A DNA stretch of 64,000 nt from Martinezella tropici (GTDB taxonomy: Bacteria; Pseudomonadota; Alphaproteobacteria; Rhizobiales; Rhizobiaceae). The notes beneath the pieces are model-generated. The model saw nothing but the letters and a program-made list of their open reading frames with translations, was not told the DNA's origin and did not search any database. The stretch spans positions 186,001-250,000 of the forward strand of contig JUHI01000006.1 of the NCBI GenBank assembly GCA_000799755.1. The letters are read 5' to 3'. The translations under genes were made by a program, and so were the position numbers. This document shows, one piece after another, positions 26,659-34,775 of the stretch (position 1 is the first letter of the stretch; every line of letters begins with the position of its first letter).

Positions 26659-27883
26659 GGCTGAGACACCTTCCGTTCAACGCTGGCTCACTCTTATCGG
26701 CATCGGCGAGGACGGTCCAGCGGGGCTCGGCGACGAGGCCAAGCGGTTGATCGCTACAGCGCCAATGGTCTTTGGTGGAGCGCGACATCTTGACCTGATG
26801 AGCCCATTGATAACGGGCGAAACGCAGGCCTGGCTTTCACCATTCGAAAAGTCTGTCGAGACAGTGTTCGCCCGCCAGGGCAAGCCGACGGTGGTTCTCG
26901 CTTCCGGCGATCCCTTCTTCTACGGTGTCGGGGTAACACTTTCACGACGCATTCCAGTCGCTGAAATGACCGTCATTCCGGCGCCCTCCTCTTTCAGCCT
27001 TGCCGCATCGCGCCTCGGCTGGCCTCTGCAGGAAACGACGGTCCTGTCGGTCCACGGGCGACCGATCGATCTTATCCGGCCGCATCTCCATGCAGGCCGC
27101 AAGATCCTGGCGCTGACATCCGATGGCAAAGGCCCCGCCGACTTGGCCGCCTTACTGCAAGGCTCAGGCTTTGGCCCCTCTAAGCTTGCGGTTCTGGAGG
27201 CGCTTGGCGGCCCGCACGAGAGGATCTCCCGACAAATTGCGGCTGATTTCACCCTTTCATGCGTCAACGATCTGAATATTTGCGCAGTCGAGGTCAAGGC
27301 GGAAGCCGGAGCTCGGATCTTGCCGCTAAGCGCGGGGCTGCCTGACGAGCTTTTCGAACATGACGGCCAGATCACCAAGCGCGAGATACGCGCGATGACG
27401 CTATCTGCTCTTGCACCGCGCCATGGCGAGCTGCTCTGGGATATCGGCGCCGGCGCCGGTTCGATCGGCATCGAATGGATGCTGGCCGATCCTTCGCTGC
27501 GCGCCATTGCCATCGAGGCATCGTCTGAACGTGCGGCGCGAATCCGCCGCAATGCCGCAATTTTCGGCGTGCCGGGCCTGGTGATTGTCGAAGGCGAGGC
27601 GCCAGCGGTTCTTCCCGGTCTTGCGGCACCGGATGCGATCTTCATCGGCGGCGGCGGCAGTGATGCCGGTGTGCTCGACGCCGCAATCGGCCAATTGAGA
27701 AGCGGTGGCAGGCTCGTTGCCAATGCCGTCACGACCGAAATGGAAGCGCTGCTGCTGGCCGAACAGGCGCGCCGGGGCGGTTCGCTGATCCGCATCGATA
27801 TTGCCCGCGCCGCCCCCGTCGGCCGCATGACCGGATGGCGGCCAGCCATGCCGGTGACGCAATGGTCGTGGGTGAAACCATAA
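26657..27883 (+). CDS. cobL: Precorrin-6Y C5,15-methyltransferase (decarboxylating)
   Basis: The 408-residue protein is a fusion. An N-terminal tetrapyrrole methylase (about 1-200; LIGIGEDGPAGLGDEAK, ASGDPFFYGVG) corresponds to CbiE. A C-terminal Rossmann methylase (about 215-400; LLWDIGAGAGSIGIEWML, IFIGGGGSD) corresponds to CbiT. It methylates C-5 and C-15 and removes the C-12 acetate carboxyl. The ATG at 26657 sits in CCATGG back-to-back with the cobK start. A longer frame from 26624 has no better ribosome site. Confidence 0.93.
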   Translation: MAETPSVQRWLTLIGIGEDGPAGLGDEAKRLIATAPMVFGGARHLDLMSPLITGETQAWLSPFEKSVETVFARQGKPTVVLASGDPFFYGVGVTLSRRIPVAEMTVIPAPSSFSLAASRLGWPLQETTVLSVHGRPIDLIRPHLHAGRKILALTSDGKGPADLAALLQGSGFGPSKLAVLEALGGPHERISRQIAADFTLSCVNDLNICAVEVKAEAGARILPLSAGLPDELFEHDGQITKREIRAMTLSALAPRHGELLWDIGAGAGSIGIEWMLADPSLRAIAIEASSERAARIRRNAAIFGVPGLVIVEGEAPAVLPGLAAPDAIFIGGGGSDAGVLDAAIGQLRSGGRLVANAVTTEMEALLLAEQARRGGSLIRIDIARAAPVGRMTGWRPAMPVTQWSWVKP

Positions 27884-27902
27884 TTTAGAATGAGGTAGAG
27901 CG

Positions 27903-28661
27903 ATGACAGTGCATTTCATTGGCGCAGGCCCAGGAGCCGCCGACCTGATCACGGTGCGCGGCCGCGATCTGATCGGCAAATGCCCGGTCTGCCTCTATGC
28001 CGGCTCGATCGTTTCGCCGGAACTGCTGCAATATTGCCCGCCTGGTGCCCGCATTATCGACACGGCGCCGATGTCGCTCGATGAGATCGAGGCGGAGTAT
28101 CTGAAGGCGGCCGCCGCGGGCGAGGACGTCGCGCGCCTGCATTCCGGCGACCTCTCGGTCTGGAGTGCGGTCGCCGAACAGATCCGCCGGTTGGAACAGC
28201 ATGGCATCGATTATACGCTGACGCCAGGCGTTCCCGCCTTTGCAGCCGCAGCCTCGGCACTTGGACGCGAGTTGACCATTCCGGCGGTTGCCCAGAGCCT
28301 GGTGCTGACCCGCGTTTCTGGCCGCGCCTCGCCGATGCCGAACAATGAAACGCTGGAGAAATTCGGGGCGACCGGCGCAACGCTTGCCATCCATCTGGCG
28401 ATCCATGCGCTTGAAAAAGTCGTCGAAGACCTGACGCCGCTCTACGGGAGGGATTGCCCGGTTGCGATCGTCGTCAAGGCTTCATGGCCAGACGAGCGGA
28501 TCATCCGGGGCACGCTCGCGACGATCGAAGCGCAGGTGGCCGCCGATCCGATCGAGCGCACCGCCCTGATCTTCGTCGGGCCGTCGCTTTCCGCCAGCGA
28601 TTTTCGAGAAAGTGCGCTCTACGATCCCACCTACCAGCGTCGTTTCCGCGGCCGGCAATAG
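27903..28661 (+). CDS. cobM: Precorrin-4 C11-methyltransferase
   Basis: The 252-residue methylase has [48 protein letters not shown] and [16 protein letters not shown], which are diagnostic for CobM/CbiF. It methylates precorrin-4 at C-11. AATGAGGTAGAGCG precedes the ATG. It ends the cob block; nikR follows after 77 bases. Confidence 0.95.
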   Translation: MTVHFIGAGPGAADLITVRGRDLIGKCPVCLYAGSIVSPELLQYCPPGARIIDTAPMSLDEIEAEYLKAAAAGEDVARLHSGDLSVWSAVAEQIRRLEQHGIDYTLTPGVPAFAAAASALGRELTIPAVAQSLVLTRVSGRASPMPNNETLEKFGATGATLAIHLAIHALEKVVEDLTPLYGRDCPVAIVVKASWPDERIIRGTLATIEAQVAADPIERTALIFVGPSLSASDFRESALYDPTYQRRFRGRQ

Positions 28662-28738
28662 TGCCGGGAACCATTGCAAATCCCCTCGAAATTTTCTCTA
28701 GTCGGTGCCAACAAACCGCGGGGAACGAGGATCACGAC

Positions 28739-29176
28739 ATGCAACGGATTACCATCACCATTGACGACGATCTCTTGGAGACGATCGACAAGATCAGCGC
28801 GGAGCGCGGCTATGCCAGTCGCTCGGAGACGTTGCGCGATCTCGTCCGCGATGCCGTCACGCGCGCGCAGCCGACGGTGGACGGCGAGACCAGATGCTAC
28901 GCAGCGCTGACCTATGTCTATGAGCATGAAACCCGCGACCTGTCGCGTCGGCTGACGATCGCGCAACACGATCACCACGATCTTTCAGTCTCGACACTTC
29001 ATGTCCATATCGACGGACATGATTGCCTCGAAGTTTCAGTGCTCAAAGGCAAGGCCGACGAAATCAAGAGTTTTGCCGACAGCGTGGTAACGCAGCGCGG
29101 CGTGCGTTTCGGCAACCTGCACCTCATCCCGTCGGATCATGGCGCAAATCATCCCGAAACGCATTCGCACGATTGA
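28739..29176 (+). CDS. nikR: Nickel-responsive regulator NikR
   Basis: The 145-residue protein has an N-terminal ribbon-helix-helix (MQRITITIDDDLLETIDKI, then SRSETLRDLVRDA) and a C-terminal ACT-like metal domain. The nickel ligands are visible: His in QHDHHDLS, the HVH pair in TLHVHIDGHDC, and the Cys of DCLEVSVLKG. A His-rich tail ends the protein. NikR represses nickel uptake when nickel is sufficient. No nickel transporter lies beside it. It follows cobM on the same strand, with GAGGATCACGAC before the ATG. Confidence 0.93.
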   Translation: MQRITITIDDDLLETIDKISAERGYASRSETLRDLVRDAVTRAQPTVDGETRCYAALTYVYEHETRDLSRRLTIAQHDHHDLSVSTLHVHIDGHDCLEVSVLKGKADEIKSFADSVVTQRGVRFGNLHLIPSDHGANHPETHSHD

Positions 29177-29208
29177 GCAGGTAAGTTGCCCGCGGACTAC
29201 TATGTCAG

Positions 29209-30021
29209 TCAGAGCTGACCGGCGATATAAGCCATACTCTCCCTGAGAGCAGCGACCGGTTCCTTCAAGGCATGCACCGTCGGAGCAAAGGGCTCGAAAG
29301 ATGCGGGGCCGGTATAGCCGGCTGACAGCAACGCCCTCAGTTGCCCGAGATTGTCGAGACGATCCTTCGCGTCGACCAGAACGCGATGCGGATCACGCAT
29401 GTCGGCGACGGAAACCTCGGGATCGCTGACACCGGAAATGTGAACCAGTCCGGTCAATTGCGGGAAAGTTGCAGTCTCGCCTGCAAGATGATGATGGAAA
29501 GTATCGTGCACGAGACGGAAGGTAGATTTTGCGCCAAGCTCCTCGATCGCATCAGCCGCTTCGCTCTTCAGGCGCAGTGAGCAGATCTCGAAGCCGAGCG
29601 GCTCTACGAGGCCGATAATGCCGGCCGCGTCCAGCATCGGCTTCAGGGCGGATAGCGCCTTGCGGAGATTGGCGCGGCGCGCCTCCGGCTCACGACCGCT
29701 GCCGTCATTGACCGGAACGAGGACAAGGGCCTTGGCGCCGCAATCGCGCGCATAGTCGATCAACTCAGCCGCTTCGCGGGCGCGCTCGTCGTTCCATTCG
29801 TTGAAGCGCTGCAGCGCGTTGATGGAGATGATCGTCAGCCCCTGGCGCTCGGCCAATTCCCTGACGGCTTTTGCCGGCGTGCCATCCAGTATCGCATTTC
29901 CGGCGAGATCGTTGCGGATCTCGACGCTGTCGATACCGAGCTCCTTTGCGGCAGCAAAGAACGATTCGAGCTTCAGGGACGGCGCACACATATGATTGAG
30001 CGCGAAACGAATGGAACTCAT
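29209..30021 (-). CDS. TIM-barrel sugar/inosose isomerase family protein (MocC/IolI-like)
   Basis: The 270-residue protein belongs to the AP-endonuclease-2 TIM-barrel family. It has RFALNHMCAPSL, then DSVEIRNDL, VPVNDGSG, GLVEPLGFE with the metal-binding Glu, and LVHDTFHHHL with metal-binding Asp/His. Relatives include inosose isomerase IolI, hydroxypyruvate isomerase and rhizopine MocC. ATG at 30021 has GAGGAGGAG about eight bases upstream. Its neighbours, a LacI-type regulator and mocDEF-like genes, favour an inositol or rhizopine role. Sequence alone does not fix the substrate. Confidence 0.83.
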   Translation of the reverse strand: MSSIRFALNHMCAPSLKLESFFAAAKELGIDSVEIRNDLAGNAILDGTPAKAVRELAERQGLTIISINALQRFNEWNDERAREAAELIDYARDCGAKALVLVPVNDGSGREPEARRANLRKALSALKPMLDAAGIIGLVEPLGFEICSLRLKSEAADAIEELGAKSTFRLVHDTFHHHLAGETATFPQLTGLVHISGVSDPEVSVADMRDPHRVLVDAKDRLDNLGQLRALLSAGYTGPASFEPFAPTVHALKEPVAALRESMAYIAGQL

Positions 30022-30137
30022 GATAGGCACTCCTCCTCAAGGCGTTCGGCCGCAGAGACATTCCAAATCCGCCGCGCCTGCTTGCGAAGGACTAGCGATA
30101 TTCATGCCCTTCTTCCATCGGCGTCAGCCATCATTCC

Positions 30138-30174
30138 TGATAGAATTCTCGGTTGAATGATAGAATTACATCAT
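30138..30174. promoter_or_regulatory. Repeated TGATAGAATT operator candidates before the isomerase gene
   Basis: TGATAGAATT occurs at 30138-30147 and again at 30158-30167, exactly 20 bases apart (two helical turns). The second copy is part of ATGAT-N8-ATCAT (30157-30174). A near-identical element lies in the regulator's own promoter at 31260-31275. Confidence 0.55.
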
Positions 30175-30179
30175 GCCAG

Positions 30180-31208
30180 TCAGATGTTTTCCGAGAGGAA
30201 GATTTCAAACGGCAGGAAGCTTTGTCCGGGAACGGCGGCCTCGTCGCTCTCGACCGATTTGATCATCAAGTTCATCAATTCATTGCAGAGCGCCGGCAAC
30301 GGCGTGCCGATTGCCATGGTAACGACATCATCGGCGAGCGCTGCCCTCGATTCCGGTGTCAATTCGTTGACGACGGCGATCAGCTTGCCTGATAGACGCT
30401 CCTCGCGAATGGCAGAGATCGCCCCCTCCATGCCGCCGCCGCAGACATAAAAGCCGATGAGGTCGGGATGCTTCTGCAGGAGATCGAGCGTCGCCTCATG
30501 GGTGATCTCCGGCGTGTCGAGATTGATAAGCGTATCCAGCACCTCGAAGTCAGGCGCATTTTCGCGGAAATAGGAGCGAAAGCCGATTTCGCGCAGCTCG
30601 TGACCCAGGAAACGATGGCTGCCGACGAAGCAGGCAACTTTGCCCGGGCGGCGCGCCGAGCGCGCGATAATCCAGGCCGCCGTGCGTCCGACCTTGCGGT
30701 TGTCGACGCCGATGTAGCCCTGACGCGCCGTGGTGGAGAAATCCGAGAGCAGCGAAAAAACCGGAATACCTCTTTCCTTCAATTCCTCGATTGCAGCCGT
30801 GACTGCCGGATAATCCGGCGCGACAAGCGCGACTGCCTGGCTTCGTGCGGCGACCATTTTCAGCTTCTCGACAATCGCCGTCGGCGTGGAGGCCGCGACA
30901 AAATCGATCTGGGCATTGATCCGCGCTGTCGTGACCGCTTGCGCCGCCACGGCGATCTCCCTGGCAAAGGCCTGGTAGAAAGCCTGAACAGGCTTCTGCA
31001 AAACGAAGCCCAACCGATATTGCGGCAGATCTTCAAAGACCCGCTGACGCAGGAGACCAACGGCATGATAGCCGATTTCCTGCGCGGCATCGTAGACGCG
31101 GCGCGCCGTCTCTTCCCGCACGCGATGACGTCCGTTCAACACACGATCGATGGTGGCAACGCTGACACCGGATGCCTTGGCAAGATCCGCAATTGTGGGC
31201 CGACGCAT
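30180..31208 (-). CDS. LacI family regulator with periplasmic-binding-protein fold
   Basis: The 342-residue protein has the LacI helix-turn-helix and hinge (TIADLAKASGVSVATIDRVLNGRHRV). A sugar-binding-protein-like effector domain follows (about 60-330). Its effector domain resembles those that bind inositol- or ribose-type ligands. It lies between the isomerase gene (same strand, downstream) and the divergent desaturase-ferredoxin genes. Both boundaries carry the same TGATAGA(A)TT repeat, so it probably controls both directions. The ligand is inferred to be an inositol derivative. Confidence 0.87.
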   Translation of the reverse strand: MRRPTIADLAKASGVSVATIDRVLNGRHRVREETARRVYDAAQEIGYHAVGLLRQRVFEDLPQYRLGFVLQKPVQAFYQAFAREIAVAAQAVTTARINAQIDFVAASTPTAIVEKLKMVAARSQAVALVAPDYPAVTAAIEELKERGIPVFSLLSDFSTTARQGYIGVDNRKVGRTAAWIIARSARRPGKVACFVGSHRFLGHELREIGFRSYFRENAPDFEVLDTLINLDTPEITHEATLDLLQKHPDLIGFYVCGGGMEGAISAIREERLSGKLIAVVNELTPESRAALADDVVTMAIGTPLPALCNELMNLMIKSVESDEAAVPGQSFLPFEIFLSENI

Positions 31209-31249
31209 GGCTGCTCCTGAGATATGCCATCATTGGTGACATCAGAATT

Positions 31250-31275
31250 TGATAGGTTTTGATAGATTCCATCAT
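31250..31275. promoter_or_regulatory. LacI-type operator candidate in the divergent promoter
   Basis: TGATAG occurs at 31250 and 31260, ten bases apart. The second copy forms TGATAGATTCCATCAT, which matches the element TGATAGAATTACATCAT before the isomerase gene except for one base deleted and one changed. Confidence 0.55.
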
Positions 31276-31358
31276 TCATGCATTGAGGCAAGCAAAAAGT
31301 CGATCTATCGTTTCTGACATCGAGGGCGGCGTGCTGTTGCACATCGCGGGAGGCAGGG

Positions 31359-32447
31359 ATGACGACGACAATCAAGCGTGATTATGATCTGCTAGGCGCA
31401 AGCGGCAGGCTGGCGGTGGAAACGGGGCTTGCCGCCGCCGAATGGTATCATACGGATATCACGCGCAAGGACATGAAGGCGCTGATGCAGCGTTCGGACG
31501 CGCCGGCGATCCGCGACACCATCATCTGGCTCGGCAGCATGGTGGTCTTCGCGGCACTCGGCATCTACTTCTGGGGGTCGTGGATTTGCATCCCCTTCTT
31601 CCTGGTCTATGGCGTGCTTTACGGCTCGGCTTCCGACAGCCGCTGGCATGAATGCGGCCATGGCACGGCATTCAAGACGCGCTGGATGAACGACGCGGTC
31701 TACCAGATCGCCTGCTTCATGATCATGCGCAATCCGGTGACCTGGCGCTGGAGCCATGCGCGCCACCACACCGATACCGTCATCGTCGGTCGTGATCCGG
31801 AAATCGCCGTCATGCGGCCGCCGGACCTTTTCCGCCTCATCCTGAACTTCTTCGGCATCCTCGATGCCTGGTACGCGATGGTCGATATGCTGCGCAATGC
31901 CTGCGGCGTTGTCAGCGCCGCGGAAAAAACCTTCATTCCCGAGATGGAGCAGCCGAAGGCCATCCGCATCGCCCGCATATGGCTTGCCATCTATATCGTG
32001 ACCATTGCAGCGGCAATTGCCATGGGTTCGATCCCGCCGCTGATGCTGGTCGGCCTGCCCCGGCTCTACGGCGCCTGGCATCACGTGCTGACCGGGCTGC
32101 TGCAACACGGCGGCCTTGCCGACAATGTCATCGACCACCGGCTGAACAGCCGCACCGTGATGATGAACCCGATCAGCCGCTTCATCTACTGGAACATGAA
32201 CTACCATGTCGAACATCACATGTTCCCGATGGTGCCCTATCACGCACTGCCGAAGCTGCATGCGATGATCAAGCACGACCTGCCGGCACCCAATCCGTCC
32301 ATGTGGTCGGGCTATCGCGAGATGATCCCGGCGTTCCTGCGGCAGCTACGCAACGAGGATTATTTCCTGAAGCGCGAGCTGCCGCCGACGGCACGGCCCT
32401 ATCGCGAGGAATTCCACGGCGAACTGCCGGCGGCAGCCGCCCAATAA
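31359..32447 (+). CDS. mocD: Fatty-acid-desaturase-like membrane di-iron oxygenase (MocD-like)
   Basis: This 362-residue membrane protein has the histidine boxes of the desaturase/hydroxylase superfamily: HECGHGT, SHARHHTD and NYHVEHHMF. Its hydrophobic segments lie at about residues 50-85 and 200-235. With the Rieske ferredoxin and reductase genes downstream it matches the mocDEF group. In Sinorhizobium meliloti, mocDEF are needed to demethylate the rhizopine 3-O-methyl-scyllo-inosamine. The name is given on this gene order and on the motifs. An alternative is a general hydroxylase for another methylated or aliphatic compound. GGCAGGGATG places the ATG. Confidence 0.82.
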   Translation: MTTTIKRDYDLLGASGRLAVETGLAAAEWYHTDITRKDMKALMQRSDAPAIRDTIIWLGSMVVFAALGIYFWGSWICIPFFLVYGVLYGSASDSRWHECGHGTAFKTRWMNDAVYQIACFMIMRNPVTWRWSHARHHTDTVIVGRDPEIAVMRPPDLFRLILNFFGILDAWYAMVDMLRNACGVVSAAEKTFIPEMEQPKAIRIARIWLAIYIVTIAAAIAMGSIPPLMLVGLPRLYGAWHHVLTGLLQHGGLADNVIDHRLNSRTVMMNPISRFIYWNMNYHVEHHMFPMVPYHALPKLHAMIKHDLPAPNPSMWSGYREMIPAFLRQLRNEDYFLKRELPPTARPYREEFHGELPAAAAQ

Positions 32448-32473
32448 CACCGACAGCGTAAAGGGAGGAAAAC

Positions 32474-32785
32474 ATGAGCAACTGGATCGAAGTCTGTGCC
32501 GCTGATGCGATCGACGAAGAGGATGTCATCCGCTTCGACCATGGAGGACGGACCTTTGCCGTCTACCGCAGCCCCGAAGACGATTATTTCGCGACCGACG
32601 GCCTGTGCACGCACGAGAAGATCCATCTCGCCGACGGCCTTGTCATGGACAACATCATCGAATGTCCCAAGCACAATGGCCGCTTCGACTATCGCACCGG
32701 CGAAGCCAAGGGCGCGCCGGTCTGTGTCAACCTGCAGACTTATCCGGTCAAGGTCGAGAACGGCACCGTCTTCATCGGGCTCTGA
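32474..32785 (+). CDS. mocE: Rieske-type ferredoxin (MocE-like)
   Basis: The 103-residue protein is a single Rieske domain. C-x-H in LCTHEKIHL (near residue 46) and C-x2-H in CPKHNGRFDY (near residue 65) ligate a 2Fe-2S cluster. It would carry electrons from the reductase encoded downstream to the di-iron oxygenase encoded upstream. AGGGAGGAA lies before the ATG; the gaps are 26 bases to mocD and 10 to the reductase gene, so the three are one operon. Confidence 0.9.
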   Translation: MSNWIEVCAADAIDEEDVIRFDHGGRTFAVYRSPEDDYFATDGLCTHEKIHLADGLVMDNIIECPKHNGRFDYRTGEAKGAPVCVNLQTYPVKVENGTVFIGL

Positions 32786-32795
32786 GGAGGCAAGC

Positions 32796-34022
32796 ATGGC
32801 GCATTTCGTCATCGTCGGGGCCGGAGAGTGCGGTGCCCGCGCCGCCTTTGCGCTGCGCGAAAAGGGATTTGACGGCGATATCACCCTGGTCGGAAGCGAG
32901 CCGCTCGCCCCATACGAACGTCCGCCACTCTCGAAAGGCGGATCAAATGCGGCACCGGAACCGAAATTCATCGCCGCATTGGAGCGCTATCGGGAGCAAT
33001 CGATCGACCTGAAGCTCGATACGACTGTGACGACGATCGATCCCGCCACGAAGACGATCGGCTTTTCAGAGGGACAGACGCTCGCTTACGGCAAGCTCCT
33101 GCTCACAACCGGAGCATCGGCTCGCAACCTTCCCGGCGCCAATGGCGCCTCCCACCGCATCCGCATGCTGCGGACCCACGCGGATGCGGTGGCCTTGCAT
33201 GCTGCGCTCCACCCCGGACGCCATATCGCCATCATCGGCGGCGGCTTCATCGGTCTGGAGTTGGCGGCAACGGCGCGCACACGCGGTGCGGACGTCACCG
33301 TCATCGAAGGTTTGCCGCGCGTATTGAAGCGCGGCGTGCCGGAAGCGATCGCCGAAGCGATTACCGCACGCCATCGTCTGGAAGGCGCCGATATACGCTG
33401 CGGCCAGGCCATCGAAGCTGTTAGAGAGGAGGGCAACAGGGCGGTTGTTCGTCTCGTCAACGGCGAAGCCATCTCTGCCGACCTGCTGCTCGTCGGCATC
33501 GGTGCCCAGCCGAACGTCGCACTTGCAGCGGACGCGGGACTTACACTCGATAACGGTATCGCCGTCAACGAGCGGCTGGAGACCTCCATTGCCGATATCT
33601 ATGCGGCAGGCGATTGCTGCTCCTTTCCACTGGCGCTCTATGGCGGGCGCCGCGTCCGCCTTGAATCCTGGCGCAATGCGCACGAGCAGGCCAATCTCGC
33701 CGCCGCAAACATGCTGGGAGAAGGTGCCGAAATATCGGCCGTCCCCTGGTTCTGGTCCGACCAATATGATCTGACGCTGCAGATCGCCGGCCTGGCCGAC
33801 GATGCAACCGTTCACGTCAGGCGCGATCTGGACGATGGGGCCTTCATCCTCTTCCATCTAGGTGCCGATGGGCGGCTGCTGGCCGCGAGCGGGATCGGGC
33901 GGGGCAATGCCATCGCGCGCGACATTCGCCTCGCCGAAATGCTGATCACTGCCCGCGCATATCCGGATCAGACCGCCCTTGCGGCGAGCAGCGTCAAACT
34001 GAAATCGTTACTCGCCGCATAA
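32796..34022 (+). CDS. mocF: Ferredoxin reductase, FAD/NAD(P)-dependent (MocF-like)
   Basis: The 408-residue flavoprotein has an N-terminal FAD motif (FVIVGAGECGARAAFALRE), YERPPLSKG, a central NAD motif (IAIIGGGFIGLELAATA), and a C-terminal DIYAAGDCC that contacts FAD. It belongs to the rubredoxin/putidaredoxin reductase group. It would pass electrons from NAD(P)H to the MocE-like Rieske protein. GAGGAGG lies before the ATG at 32796; an earlier in-frame start would overlap the ferredoxin gene in another frame and is rejected. Confidence 0.9.
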   Translation: MAHFVIVGAGECGARAAFALREKGFDGDITLVGSEPLAPYERPPLSKGGSNAAPEPKFIAALERYREQSIDLKLDTTVTTIDPATKTIGFSEGQTLAYGKLLLTTGASARNLPGANGASHRIRMLRTHADAVALHAALHPGRHIAIIGGGFIGLELAATARTRGADVTVIEGLPRVLKRGVPEAIAEAITARHRLEGADIRCGQAIEAVREEGNRAVVRLVNGEAISADLLLVGIGAQPNVALAADAGLTLDNGIAVNERLETSIADIYAAGDCCSFPLALYGGRRVRLESWRNAHEQANLAAANMLGEGAEISAVPWFWSDQYDLTLQIAGLADDATVHVRRDLDDGAFILFHLGADGRLLAASGIGRGNAIARDIRLAEMLITARAYPDQTALAASSVKLKSLLAA

Positions 34023-34093
34023 GATCGCCCTCAGACCTTGACGCAGGACGCCGAACCATAAATGTCTTCGAGTCATGACGAATGGGGGAAATA

Positions 34094-34654
34094 ATGAAGA
34101 TACTCGGCATATCGGGCAGCCTGCGCAAAGGCTCCTTCAACACGGCCCTGCTGCACGCGGCCGTCGAACTGGCGCCGGATGGCGTCGAGCTGATCGCCCG
34201 TACCATCCATGGCGTGCCGCTCTATGACGCTGATCTCGAGGCGGCGGACGGTATTCCGGAGAAAGTGCAGGAACTCAAGGATCTGGCCACATCGGCCGAT
34301 GGATTAATCCTGTTTACGCCAGAATACAACAACTCGCTTCCTGGCGTGTTCAAGAACGCCATTGATTGGATGAGCCGCCCCTCCACCGACATCGCCCAAG
34401 TCTTCGGCGGAAAGCCGATCGCCGTTCTCGGCGCATCGCCCGGCAATTTCGGCACCATCCTCAGCCAGAACGCGTGGCTGACCGTATTGCGCACGCTTGG
34501 CGCCGAAGCATGGTTTGGTGGCCGCCTGATGGTGTCACGGGCCGGCAGCGTTTTTGATGCGAACGGCTCGATCGTCGACGAGAAAGTAAAGCACAATCTC
34601 GCGGCCTTCATCGAAGGGTTCAGTGCTTTCGTGTCAGATCACAAAAAGGGCTGA
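34094..34654 (+). CDS. NAD(P)H-dependent FMN reductase / quinone reductase
   Basis: The 186-residue flavodoxin-like protein has the FMN phosphate loop GSLRKGSFNTALL and TPEYNNSLPGVFKNAIDW, typical of the ChrR/YieF group. This group reduces quinones, chromate or azo compounds with NAD(P)H in the cytoplasm. ATG at 34094 is used since GGGGGAAAT precedes it; the ATG at 34082 overlaps that site. It lies 71 bases after mocF on the same strand but probably is a separate unit. A perfect hairpin follows at 34723-34741. Confidence 0.88.
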   Translation: MKILGISGSLRKGSFNTALLHAAVELAPDGVELIARTIHGVPLYDADLEAADGIPEKVQELKDLATSADGLILFTPEYNNSLPGVFKNAIDWMSRPSTDIAQVFGGKPIAVLGASPGNFGTILSQNAWLTVLRTLGAEAWFGGRLMVSRAGSVFDANGSIVDEKVKHNLAAFIEGFSAFVSDHKKG

Positions 34655-34722
34655 TGCGCGCTGTCCGGATAGGCCGGAGCGCAGGCCTGTGATTGAATCG
34701 ATGAACAGCTTAATGTGAGTGC

Positions 34723-34741
34723 GGCGCCGGCATCCGGCGCC
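34723..34741 (+). terminator. Hairpin after the FMN reductase gene
   Basis: GGCGCCGG (34723-34730) and CCGGCGCC (34734-34741) form a perfect 8-bp stem with a CAT loop. TTCGGCCC follows. It lies between the reductase and the DMT exporter genes. Confidence 0.55.
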
Positions 34742-34775
34742 TTCGGCCCCCCTACATCTTCTTCCTTGAAAAGCC

